From an uncultured Candidatus Saccharibacteria bacterium (GTDB lineage: Bacteria; Patescibacteriota; Saccharimonadia; Saccharimonadales; Saccharimonadaceae): a stretch of DNA of 60,636 nucleotides. The notes beneath the pieces are model-generated. The model saw nothing but the letters and a program-made list of their open reading frames with translations, did no database searches and was not told where the DNA came from. Position 1 is the stretch's first letter; each line of letters starts with the position of its first letter. Of this stretch, positions 26,969 to 35,964 are shown piece by piece. The position numbers and the translations under genes were made by a program. The stretch lies in NCBI GenBank assembly GCA_948663575.1, contig CAPNAV010000002.1, positions 1-60,636 of the forward strand, in the 5' to 3' direction.

Positions 26969-27565
26969 ATGTTAATCAATAGCGCCAGGCTAATCAACTT
27001 TCCTATCCTTAGCTTACATGTTGGTTCCGAAATCGCCAGAATCTCCGAGATCATTATCGACCCTAACTCGCTCAAGCTCATTGCTTTTCGTCTCGAAAGC
27101 CCTCTAATTCGTGATGAAGTCGGTGACATTCTGCCTCTTAATAGTGTTCGAGAATTCTCGCGACATGGCTTCATTATTGACTCTATCGACGAATTTATTA
27201 GCGAAGATGAAGTTATAAGTATCAAAAAGATTATCGACCTGCGTTTTGCTCTGCCGGGGCTAAAAGTTATCACAAAAAAGAAATCCAAGTTAGGCAAAGT
27301 TTCGAGCTTTACGCTCAATACGTCTACCTGGGAGGTTCAGCAAATTATTGTCCAGCGTCCAGTTATGAAATCTTTTTTAGACCCCGAACTGACAATTTCT
27401 CGCCAATCTATTATTGAAGTAGATGATTATAGAATCATCGTCAAAGACGAACATGAAACAACAAAAGAAAAATCCACGGCGGACGCTCCGGCTGACTTTA
27501 TTCCAAGCTTCATTAATCCCTTTCGTAAGCCAGACTTTGCTCCCGAGGCAAAGACTGACGAATAG
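26969..27565 (+). CDS. PRC-barrel domain protein
   Basis: The 198-residue product contains two PRC-barrel-like units. In the first (about 1-75) LPILSLHVG-like residues lead to ARISEIIIDPNSLKLIAF. In the second (about 78-160) GKVSSFTLNTSTWEVQQIIV shows the same strand pattern. A charged, Pro/Phe-containing tail ends the protein. PRC barrels are small beta-barrels found in RimM and photosynthetic reaction centre H subunit and bind proteins or RNA; the target here is unknown. The gene converges on recX with a 9-bp gap and no terminator between them. Confidence 0.75.
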   Translation: MLINSARLINFPILSLHVGSEIARISEIIIDPNSLKLIAFRLESPLIRDEVGDILPLNSVREFSRHGFIIDSIDEFISEDEVISIKKIIDLRFALPGLKVITKKKSKLGKVSSFTLNTSTWEVQQIIVQRPVMKSFLDPELTISRQSIIEVDDYRIIVKDEHETTKEKSTADAPADFIPSFINPFRKPDFAPEAKTDE

Positions 27566-27574
27566 AATATTACT

Positions 27575-28417
27575 CTACCACTCCGGAGTTTCGTCTTCTG
27601 GACGATAATTCTCTACAGCATTCTTTGCTCTTTGAAAGTCAAATCCCTGTCTCACCAAATATCCAATCAGCTGGAAGTCATTATACTTCTTACGCTTCTT
27701 CTTTATTACTTTGAGAACTTCCTCATCTTCTGGCCTTGGCACCGTTTCTAGTGCAATTTTCGCCGACTCATCATCTACGCCTTTTCTCTTTAGCTCCATT
27801 CTCAATCGTCTTTGGCTAATTCCACGTCGCACATAACGATTCTCTACAAAGAATTTCGCGAATTTCTGATCATTCAGATACCCCTTCTCGAGCAGTCTCT
27901 CTACTACCTGCTGCATCATTTCATCTTGCAGTTCCGGCAAAGGTCTCCTTTCTTCTCTTTCTCTTTGCCGGTTCAGTTGCTTGCGTTTGATCTTGCGTCG
28001 CTTTAGGTAATCTTGCGTTTCTCGCACGGAATGCGGCCGCGTTAGTACCCATTCCAATGTTCGCTGGTATAGTTTTCCGAATTCCGAAGCAGATTGTAGG
28101 GTTTTTAATCTCTCGCTATTTACCTTCTGGCCTACTTTTACATCTAAGTCAACTACTTGCGCCAAATCAAGCGAGAATGCAAAATGATTATCCAAGAAAA
28201 CATTTACGCGATTAGGATCCTTTACGCCTGGCGTCAGTTTAGTGATTGTCCATGTCTCTGATTGCGCAAATAAATCGTCCCAATCGCCCATTTCAGGAGC
28301 CTCGAATTCTTCATCGGCTCCATAAATCGCTTCAGCCTGGCGCCGACGCATTTCTTGTTCGGGGTCTATCCTTGGCGTCTCTTGCTGGCCACCCTTGAGA
28401 TTCTCAATCTCCAGCAT
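27575..28417 (-). CDS. recX: RecX family regulatory protein
   Basis: The 280-residue product has an acidic N-terminal extension of about 55 residues (YGADEEFEAPEMGDWDDLFA). The RecX family start follows (ITKLTPGVKDPNRVNVFLDN), then helical repeats with YLKRRK, YLNDQKFAKFFVENRY and RGISQRRLRMELKRKG. RecX binds inside the RecA filament groove and limits its activity. It follows recA by 8 nt in one operon. The acidic extension is not part of the usual RecX fold and is the only unusual feature. Confidence 0.9.
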   Translation of the reverse strand: MLEIENLKGGQQETPRIDPEQEMRRRQAEAIYGADEEFEAPEMGDWDDLFAQSETWTITKLTPGVKDPNRVNVFLDNHFAFSLDLAQVVDLDVKVGQKVNSERLKTLQSASEFGKLYQRTLEWVLTRPHSVRETQDYLKRRKIKRKQLNRQREREERRPLPELQDEMMQQVVERLLEKGYLNDQKFAKFFVENRYVRRGISQRRLRMELKRKGVDDESAKIALETVPRPEDEEVLKVIKKKRKKYNDFQLIGYLVRQGFDFQRAKNAVENYRPEDETPEW

Positions 28418-28425
28418 AATCTAGT

Positions 28426-29508
<1,083 letters not shown>

Positions 29509-29530
29509 ATTACCTTCCTTTATTATATTA

Positions 29531-29539
29531 ATTATATCA
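29531..29539 (-). promoter_or_regulatory. Extended -10 promoter of recA-recX
   Basis: TGA TATAAT on the minus strand, 22 nt before the recA ATG, with a Shine-Dalgarno in the short leader. Confidence 0.6.
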
Positions 29540-29599
29540 CCTCACCGGGCTTTTTGGGAGGATATGGCCATCATATAACAAATTTTTAAAAATTAACAA

Positions 29600-29613
29600 G
29601 CATATCCGTTAAT
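29600..29613 (+). repeat. One-mismatch copy of GCATAGCCGTTAAT
   Basis: GCATATCCGTTAAT, preceded by ACAA as in the copy at 346-359. It lies just beyond the 3' end of the SUKH/TPR gene and reads TTAAC-N10-GTTAA as a small dyad. Confidence 0.35.
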
Positions 29614-29616
29614 ATT

Positions 29617-30855
29617 CTAAGAACTTTTCAATTTTTTGCGTGCGTCACCTCTAATCTGCTGACAGCGCGCAATGTCATATTTACAACCTTTTGGCTCTTT
29701 TTGTAGTTCTTCTAGCGCCTCGTTACATAGGTCTATCGCAACTTCATAATCGCCGTTCATGTTCGCCTTAATCGCCGCATCCAGAATCTGTTCACTCTTT
29801 TTCCGTGGATCTTCGTTTGTCTCCATGAATTCGCGTAGCTGTTCCACTCGTTTAAACGCTTGCTGACTCGCCTCGCTTTTTCCTTGTTCTAAGTTTAGCT
29901 TACCTAAGTTTTCATACAACGCCGAACAATCATCTAGCGCATTTTTTAGATTTCGTTCAAGCACTTTTTGTGCCTTACTGTACCATTTTCCTGCGCCTTG
30001 CAGATTCTTCAGCTTCCAGCAGCAAAATCCCGCCAGCTTGTAATACCTGCCAAGCTTCAGACTAGCTTTCTCATCTCGCTCTCCTTCATAAAACATCACG
30101 ATGTCCTTTATTAGAGCTAAAGAATGTTCATAATTTATTCCAGACTGTTTTTCTAGGAACTCCGCCGCAAAAATCCTCTCTAGCTCCTGTATCGACGTAC
30201 GAATAGGGAATCTTGCTAGGAAATCGCGCTCCGGCGTCAAAACCACAATAACAAACTTCTTTTCTTCCGAATCCCAGCAAATACACTGGTCTGGTCTTTT
30301 CGCTGTTTCAAAAATATCCACCAGCTTCTTTTGCGAGTCATCTAGCATCTCATCGTATTTAATAACCTCCTGCTGCATATATTTTGGATCGTCACAGATT
30401 GAGGTACATCCATGCGCACCAGGGCTGTTTACGAATATTGAGGTCAGCAATCGTCGCACTGTCCACATCGAAGATTCAAAATTCCATTTTTCTCCATCAT
30501 CCGCTTCTTCTGGTCCGTTGCTCAGGTATAAGCTAGGGTCATTCTGATCGCAATCTTCTTTTAGTATCGCCAAATATTCATGAGGAGTTTCCGCTATTAG
30601 CCATCCATCATGCAGTTTTTCGTCTGATAATCTAATTTTCACTGCATCCATTGTCTTTGGATGTAAAACTCGGTATCCTCCAAGGTTCACATCCAGCTGT
30701 CCATAATTCAGTAAAAATTCCCGTATTTTTTCTGGTAAAACTAATCCGCGTTTTCGTTCCGCCCGATTTAAGGCCTCCTCTGGAATGCCTAATTTTTCGC
30801 CATCATAAAATATTTCCAGCGCTCTCAGTGGTGCTATATCCACTTCCAATGCCAT
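29617..30855 (-). CDS. SMI1/KNR4 (SUKH)-like and TPR protein
   Basis: The 412-residue product has an N-terminal region resembling SUKH domains (IPEEALNRAERKRGLVLPEK, then FLLNYGQLDVNLGGYRVLHP, about 20-130). The C-terminal half has helical TPR-like repeats (about 265-405, such as AGKWYSKAQKVLERNL and ANMNGDYEVAIDLCNEALEE). No signal peptide, so cytoplasmic. SUKH domains often act as immunity proteins to secreted toxins or as scaffolds. It starts 2 nt after the murA fusion gene, using GGAG inside the murA end, so the two are co-transcribed. A role in controlling wall synthesis is only suggested by this arrangement. The SUKH call is moderate. Confidence 0.65.
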   Translation of the reverse strand: MALEVDIAPLRALEIFYDGEKLGIPEEALNRAERKRGLVLPEKIREFLLNYGQLDVNLGGYRVLHPKTMDAVKIRLSDEKLHDGWLIAETPHEYLAILKEDCDQNDPSLYLSNGPEEADDGEKWNFESSMWTVRRLLTSIFVNSPGAHGCTSICDDPKYMQQEVIKYDEMLDDSQKKLVDIFETAKRPDQCICWDSEEKKFVIVVLTPERDFLARFPIRTSIQELERIFAAEFLEKQSGINYEHSLALIKDIVMFYEGERDEKASLKLGRYYKLAGFCCWKLKNLQGAGKWYSKAQKVLERNLKNALDDCSALYENLGKLNLEQGKSEASQQAFKRVEQLREFMETNEDPRKKSEQILDAAIKANMNGDYEVAIDLCNEALEELQKEPKGCKYDIARCQQIRGDARKKLKSS

Positions 30856-30857
30856 AT

Positions 30858-32468
30858 CTAAATCTCCAATAACGGATGCACATCCGCCCCTAATTTATTT
30901 AGTCGTCTTGCAAAATCTTGGTAGCCGCGGTTAATTGAATAAACATTTCTGAGAATCGACGTCCCTGGTGCTGCTAACATCGCAATCAAAACCACCACTG
31001 CCGGCCTCAATGCTGGCGGCGCCACTAATTCCGCCGCTCGCCAATTTGTTGGTCCCTCTACATACACACGGTGCGCATCCAGCAACTCAACTTTAGCATT
31101 CAAGTTCTCCAGATACGTCACATAGACCGCTCGGTTCTCAAACACCCAGTCGTGAATTAAGGTTCGCCCTTTCGCAGTAGCCGCAATTACCGAGAAGAAT
31201 GGCAGGTTATCAATATTCAGCCCTGGGAACGGCATCGGCGCAACCTTATCGGTTGGCGCTTTTAGTTCAGACTTATGTATTTTGAGGTCTACTAATCGAG
31301 TTCGTCCATTCGCACTATAATATTCCGGCGAACGTCCGATATTTGCTCCCATACTCTTCAGGATTTCCAGTTCAATCTCTAGAAATTCGATAGGCGCGCG
31401 TCGGATAGTTAGATTTGACTTTGTCACTAACGCCACCGCAATAAAAGACATTGTCTCGATTGGATCTTCGGCCGGCGCATATTCTACATCTTGGTCAATC
31501 TTATCTTTACCTTTCACAATCAAGGTGGTACTGCCAATTCCACGAATCTTTACCCCCAACTTTTCCAAGAAAAAACACAAATCCTGCACCATGTAGTTTG
31601 ACGATGCCCCCACAATCGTAGTCTCGCCTGGATATAATGCTGCCGCCATTAGGACATTTTCCGTCACCGTATCGCCGCGTTCAATCAAAACGATCCGTTT
31701 TGGCGGGAATTTCGGCCCAATCTGATCTACGCTACGAGGCATTTCCTCATCTTTCGGCTTTAGAGTCGGCTTCATGGGCGCCACCCTCGCTTCATAAAAT
31801 CCACTACAATTCGTCGCATCCACTTTTAGTCCAAACCCCGACAAGGCCCTCAGATGCGGCTCAATCGTACGCGTGCCCAGCGTGCATCCGCCCGCATATG
31901 GCAAGCGAAAAGACTTAAACTTATGTAGAAGTGGTCCCATAAACATCAAAATCGAACGCGTTTTACGCGCCGCTTCTACATCAATCTTGCTTAGCTCCAA
32001 TACCTCTGGCGGTGTAATCTCTAAATCTTTATTATCATTTGTCCAGCGACATTTTACGCCAATCGACTCTAGGACTTCAATAATCCTAAATACTTCCTCG
32101 ATCCGCGCCAAGTGCTTTAGCTTCGTAGTAGCGTTATTCAGCAGCGAAGCACATAGAAGTGCCACCGCCGCATTTTTGCTTGTATTAATCACCGCCTCGC
32201 CATGCAGCTCACGTCCGCCATGAATCCGATAGCTTTGCGAAACTGTATCATTCACCGAAAGAATCTGTCCGCCAAGCGCTCGCGAAAGTTTTTTAGTCAA
32301 TTCAATAGAAATGTTCTGCCGCCCCTTCTCAATTCGGTGAATCGCCGACTGGCTCGTTCCTACTGCTTCAGCCAGCTGAGCTTGCGTCCAGCCTTTTTCG
32401 CTACGCAGCCGCTCGACAATACTCCCGATTGCTTCTTGATAGCTTGGTTCTGATGAATGTCTACTCAT
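30858..32468 (-). CDS. murA: XRE-type HTH fused to UDP-GlcNAc 1-carboxyvinyltransferase (MurA)
   Basis: The 536-residue product begins with a complete HTH_XRE domain (about 13-68: VERLRSEKGWTQAQLAEAVG, TSQSAIHRIEKGRQ). A full EPSP-synthase-fold MurA domain follows (about 82-536). MurA features include the substrate Lys-Asn pair in NTSKNAAVALL, the catalytic Cys in AGGCTLGTRTIEPHL, and the LRPAVVVLIAML end region. The enzyme makes the first committed peptidoglycan precursor from UDP-GlcNAc and phosphoenolpyruvate. Standard MurA is about 420 residues and lacks the DNA-binding part. The fusion suggests a DNA-binding enzyme that could sense substrate and regulate genes, perhaps its own; that is inference. 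The leaderless promoter ends 6 nt before the ATG. Confidence 0.92.
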   Translation of the reverse strand: MSRHSSEPSYQEAIGSIVERLRSEKGWTQAQLAEAVGTSQSAIHRIEKGRQNISIELTKKLSRALGGQILSVNDTVSQSYRIHGGRELHGEAVINTSKNAAVALLCASLLNNATTKLKHLARIEEVFRIIEVLESIGVKCRWTNDNKDLEITPPEVLELSKIDVEAARKTRSILMFMGPLLHKFKSFRLPYAGGCTLGTRTIEPHLRALSGFGLKVDATNCSGFYEARVAPMKPTLKPKDEEMPRSVDQIGPKFPPKRIVLIERGDTVTENVLMAAALYPGETTIVGASSNYMVQDLCFFLEKLGVKIRGIGSTTLIVKGKDKIDQDVEYAPAEDPIETMSFIAVALVTKSNLTIRRAPIEFLEIELEILKSMGANIGRSPEYYSANGRTRLVDLKIHKSELKAPTDKVAPMPFPGLNIDNLPFFSVIAATAKGRTLIHDWVFENRAVYVTYLENLNAKVELLDAHRVYVEGPTNWRAAELVAPPALRPAVVVLIAMLAAPGTSILRNVYSINRGYQDFARRLNKLGADVHPLLEI

Positions 32469-32474
32469 ATGAAC

Positions 32475-32563
32475 ATTATATCACAGAATGCATAATTTTT
32501 TGAAAAAATGTCTCAAAAACTGCCAAAATACTGTAGTTTTCGATAAAATTATATCATAGAATG
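32475..32563 (-). promoter_or_regulatory. murA promoter with duplicated 16-nt promoter block
   Basis: On the minus strand CATTCTGTGATATAAT (32490-32475) carries the leaderless -10 box, 6 nt before the ATG. CATTCTATGATATAAT (32563-32548) repeats it with one mismatch 73 bp upstream, next to the end of galU. Between them lies AAAACT ... AGTTTT, a loose inverted repeat. Two start sites, or operator sites for the XRE domain, are possible. Confidence 0.6.
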
Positions 32564-32570
32564 AATTTTA

Positions 32571-33401
32571 TTATTTGCCACAAACCACGTTATTAGCATG
32601 AATCCAGCCCTCCACACTTCCGCCATCCAAAAACTCTCCATCCGTCGCCGCCACCTTTACGATGCCTCCCTTTGAAATATAGTTCATGATCGGATCAGTT
32701 ACCACATATTCTTGTCCTAGCGGACCAAAATCGTTGCTCTTTGTATAGTTCACAATCTCAGCCAACAGTGCTGGTGACATAATGTATTTGCTTACGTTAA
32801 TCAAATTCGACGGCGCCTTCTCGACTGACGGCTTTTCTACGATGCCAGCTAAAACTCCATTTTCCACTGAAAACACCCCATATTTCTCCACCTCGTCTTT
32901 GGGAATTTCCACTCCCAAAATCGCCGATTCATCATCGTTCTGTATAGTTTTCAGCAGCGAACTAGCCGCCGATTCGCCCCCAGGATTCCAGATAAAATCG
33001 TCCCCCATAAATACCAAAACCGATTCATTCAAATTGTACTCTTCTACCGCCATTGCAATCGGCACCGCCGTTCCGTACTTGCCCGACGGGTCCTGTGTAA
33101 TATAGTGAATCTTTACATTATCAGGCAAGGTCTTTGCCATCTCGAGGCGATCGGTCTTGCCTCGCTCAGCTAGATATTGATTCAGCGCCACATTGTCCTG
33201 ATAAAATGCCTTAACCTGACACGGTTCAACATTCGAAATCACCATATAAATATCTGTCACACCGGCCGCTATGAGCTCCTGCACCGAATAATCCACTAGC
33301 GGACGATTACCGACTGGTAGCATTGATTTTTCGATTACTTTCGTAATAGGTAGTCTCCGTGTTCCCCAACCTGCCACCGGAACAATTGCCTTCGTAATCA
33401 T
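32571..33401 (-). CDS. galU: UTP-glucose-1-phosphate uridylyltransferase
   Basis: The 276-residue product has the nucleotidyltransferase signature VPVAGWGTRRLPITKVIEKS near the N-terminus, VFMGDDF for metal binding, and VEKPSVEKAPSN, typical of GalU. It makes UDP-glucose from UTP and glucose 1-phosphate for envelope polysaccharides. The start at 33401 fits the family start (MITKAIVPVAG) and has GTGGAG upstream; a longer in-frame reading overlaps the -10 box. It is upstream of murA on the same strand, though murA has its own promoter. Confidence 0.94.
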   Translation of the reverse strand: MITKAIVPVAGWGTRRLPITKVIEKSMLPVGNRPLVDYSVQELIAAGVTDIYMVISNVEPCQVKAFYQDNVALNQYLAERGKTDRLEMAKTLPDNVKIHYITQDPSGKYGTAVPIAMAVEEYNLNESVLVFMGDDFIWNPGGESAASSLLKTIQNDDESAILGVEIPKDEVEKYGVFSVENGVLAGIVEKPSVEKAPSNLINVSKYIMSPALLAEIVNYTKSNDFGPLGQEYVVTDPIMNYISKGGIVKVAATDGEFLDGGSVEGWIHANNVVCGK

Positions 33402-33423
33402 AACAACTCCACTTATTTTCGCT

Positions 33424-33432
33424 ATTATAGCA
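33424..33432 (-). promoter_or_regulatory. Extended -10 promoter of galU
   Basis: TGC TATAAT on the minus strand, 22 nt before the ATG; the leader carries GTGGAG. Confidence 0.6.
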
Positions 33433-33471
33433 CACCCCAACAAAAACAACCCTATTTTAATCCTTGCCCCG

Positions 33472-33480
33472 TGTTACAAT
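33472..33480 (+). promoter_or_regulatory. Extended -10 promoter of the DUF2130 gene
   Basis: TGT TACAAT, with a 30-nt leader containing AGGAGGT 9 nt before the ATG. It is divergent from the galU promoter. Confidence 0.5.
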
Positions 33481-33516
33481 AAAAATATTACTAAAGTTCA
33501 GGAGGTTATTAATAAT

Positions 33517-34842
33517 ATGTCAGAGCAAACTCACGAAATTATTTGTCCGCATTGCCATAAAACTTTCACTGTTAATGAAAGTAAGTATGCTAGTTTGCTT
33601 AATCAGATTAGCCGTCAAGAAATCGACCAAGAAGTTCGCGAGAAACTTGCTATGGTCGAACGTGAGAAGGAGCAAGCTGTCGTTCTTGCCGAAGCAAAAG
33701 TCAAAGGCGAATTACAAGAAGCAATTGCATTCCGTGACGCCAAAATCGCCAAACTTGAATCTGAGAAAGATAATATTGCCGAACTCACGGAAAGTAAAAT
33801 CCGTAATTCATTTCAAGAAAAGCTTTCCGAAAAGGAGCGAGAGCTTAGCGCTGTTCAATCAGAAATCGAACGCGCCAAGACCGAGCGGGAATTGGCTATT
33901 ACTAAGGCTGTCTCCGTCGTCGAGAAAGAGCGCGACGAGCTTGCTAGTGAGCTCAAAATGAAAGATGCCGAAAAGCAAACCCTCGAACTTTCACTCAAAG
34001 ACAAATATGAATCTGCCATCAAGTTCAAAGATGAAGAAATCGAACGCCTCAAAGACATGAAGATTCGCCTCAGCACCAAGATGATCGGCGAAACTCTCGA
34101 GCAGCACTGTGAAAATCAGTTCAACCAACTCCGAGCCACCGGTTTTCAACATGCATATTTCGAGAAGGATAATACCGTTTCACGTGCCAGCGGCAGCAAG
34201 GGTGATTATATCTATCGCGAATGCGATGAAGCGGGGAACGAAATCATCTCCATCATGTTCGAAATGAAAAACGAAAACGAAACCACCGCTACAAAACATA
34301 AAAACGAGGATTTCTTGAAGGAGCTTGACAAAGACCGTCAAGAGAAAAACTGCGAATATGCCGTTCTAGTTTCCATGCTCGAAGCCGATAGTGAGCTTTA
34401 TAACACTGGCATCGTTGATGTTTCGCACCGCTTCCCGAAGATGTATGTGATCCGTCCGCAATTTTTCATCCCTATGATTACAATTTTGCGCAATGCTGCT
34501 CTCAACTCTCTGCAATACAAAGCCGAACTCGCCGCCGTGCGCGAGCAGAATATCGACATCACCAACTTCGAAGATAAGATCGAAGCCTTCAAAGACGGTT
34601 TTGCGCGCAATTACGATCTAGCCTCGCGCAAATTTAAGGCTGCCATCGACGAAATCGACAAGACTATTGACCATCTCCAGAAAACCAAAGAAAATCTTTT
34701 GCGTTCCGAGGATAATCTCCGCCTCGCCAATAACAAAGCTGAGGATCTCACCATCAAACGCCTCACTCGCGGCAATCCTACCATGAGCGCAAAGTTCGCC
34801 GAGCTCAAAGACGCAAAAACCCTCCCCGCCGAATCGTCATAG
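33517..34842 (+). CDS. DUF2130 family coiled-coil protein
   Basis: The 441-residue product has an N-terminal zinc-ribbon half (CPHCHKTF), a long charged coiled coil (about 25-185) and the DUF2130 domain (about 190-400). The latter contains KMIGETLEQHCENQFNQL, GSKGDYIYRE, MFEMKNENETTATKHKNEDF and LVSMLE, which recall nuclease-like folds with conserved Glu-Lys. The family is widespread but of unknown function. It has a good ribosome binding site and stands alone. A nucleic-acid role is inferred from domain resemblance only. Confidence 0.85.
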   Translation: MSEQTHEIICPHCHKTFTVNESKYASLLNQISRQEIDQEVREKLAMVEREKEQAVVLAEAKVKGELQEAIAFRDAKIAKLESEKDNIAELTESKIRNSFQEKLSEKERELSAVQSEIERAKTERELAITKAVSVVEKERDELASELKMKDAEKQTLELSLKDKYESAIKFKDEEIERLKDMKIRLSTKMIGETLEQHCENQFNQLRATGFQHAYFEKDNTVSRASGSKGDYIYRECDEAGNEIISIMFEMKNENETTATKHKNEDFLKELDKDRQEKNCEYAVLVSMLEADSELYNTGIVDVSHRFPKMYVIRPQFFIPMITILRNAALNSLQYKAELAAVREQNIDITNFEDKIEAFKDGFARNYDLASRKFKAAIDEIDKTIDHLQKTKENLLRSEDNLRLANNKAEDLTIKRLTRGNPTMSAKFAELKDAKTLPAESS

Positions 34843-34951
34843 CGAGATAATATCTGACGCATGCCTGTATATCCGACGTAGAGATTATTGCTGTCAGCAA
34901 AAATACTCAATATCGAGAATTATCTTGCTAATAATATTCAGAGTATGTCGC

Positions 34952-35923
34952 CTATCGCTTATCTAACAATCTAAAACTTTCTTTCCCTAACTTTATCAGT
35001 CTATCTCCTGGCAAATTGAAACTTTTGCCTGGCGCATAATTTAAGATCGCCTGTCGGAAGTTTTCTAGCTGCGGCCTCGTGGCACTGATCCCCGCACGCT
35101 GTATACCTAGGCGTAGTAGCTCTAGCGCTACTTTCGCATCCAAACCCCTAAACCAAGATCTCTCCCATACCCCAGTATCAACCGGAAGCAGTTCTTGAAT
35201 AGTATTATCAATTTCTCGGCGTAATGTTTTTTGCAAGTTCCAAAGTCGCCAAATTCTCACTTTTTCATCAGGCGTCACGTCCAGGCATTCCCGCAAGCGA
35301 TTCCGCAAATAATCGCCCGAATTATTAGTCGGATCTTCTCTCCAACTCAGGTTTCGCTCCACCGCATATTTTATGATTTGCGCTTTCCCCCACGGTATCC
35401 AAGAATCGTCATTGTCAGCCATTTCTAGAAAAGGCCTCCGCACACCTTCTGTATCTAAAACCGCCAAACCTCGCCAACCCGTCCCGCGCACAAAGTTAAT
35501 CGCCACTGTCTCTATCAAATCATCCAAATGATGCGCCGTCCAAATTTCCGCCGGCATATCCCCATCTTTGTACTTCTCAGCTAAGCCATTTAGAAAATTA
35601 TATCTCGATGCTCTTGCTGCAGCTTCCGATGTATTTTCGCCAAGCTCTCCTCTTTCATATTCAAATATCAACCCATATTCAGCGGCTTTCTGGCGCACGA
35701 ACTCCATATCTTCTTTAGAATTAGCTCTTATGCCGTGGTCAAAATGCGCAACAATTATATCACCAGACGCATAATTCCTAGAAAAAATCGCCAATTTTCC
35801 CAAAGAAACGGCATATTTCTCAAAATTTATATCACCAAATGAATATTTAGTCGCTAGATAGGCCAAATCAAGCATCGCCATCGAATCCACGCCACCTGAT
35901 ACTGCCAAAATCGCCTTACTCAT
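34952..35923 (-). CDS. tilS: tRNA(Ile) lysidine synthase
   Basis: The 323-residue product has the PP-loop ILAVSGGVDSMAMLDLA at the N-terminus. Further TilS motifs are VAHFDHGIR, EAAARASRYNFL, TAHHLDDLIETVAINFVRG and the region WREDPTN. It converts C34 of tRNA-Ile2 to lysidine with ATP, so the CAU anticodon reads AUA. The substrate gene is probably the tRNA at 8545. The protein is shorter than E. coli TilS and has a minimal C-terminal domain. TGA TATAAT lies 10 nt before the ATG, back to back with the lepA promoter. Confidence 0.93.
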   Translation of the reverse strand: MSKAILAVSGGVDSMAMLDLAYLATKYSFGDINFEKYAVSLGKLAIFSRNYASGDIIVAHFDHGIRANSKEDMEFVRQKAAEYGLIFEYERGELGENTSEAAARASRYNFLNGLAEKYKDGDMPAEIWTAHHLDDLIETVAINFVRGTGWRGLAVLDTEGVRRPFLEMADNDDSWIPWGKAQIIKYAVERNLSWREDPTNNSGDYLRNRLRECLDVTPDEKVRIWRLWNLQKTLRREIDNTIQELLPVDTGVWERSWFRGLDAKVALELLRLGIQRAGISATRPQLENFRQAILNYAPGKSFNLPGDRLIKLGKESFRLLDKR

Positions 35924-35933
35924 GTCTCTATAT

Positions 35934-35957
35934 ATTATATCAGAAATATGCTATAAT
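35934..35957. promoter_or_regulatory. Overlapping divergent tilS and lepA promoters
   Basis: TGA TATAAT on the minus strand (35942-35934) serves tilS, and TGC TATAAT on the plus strand (35949-35957) serves lepA, ending 7 nt before its ATG. The two boxes are 6 nt apart, so the polymerases would compete. Confidence 0.65.
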
Positions 35958-35964
35958 ATCACCC

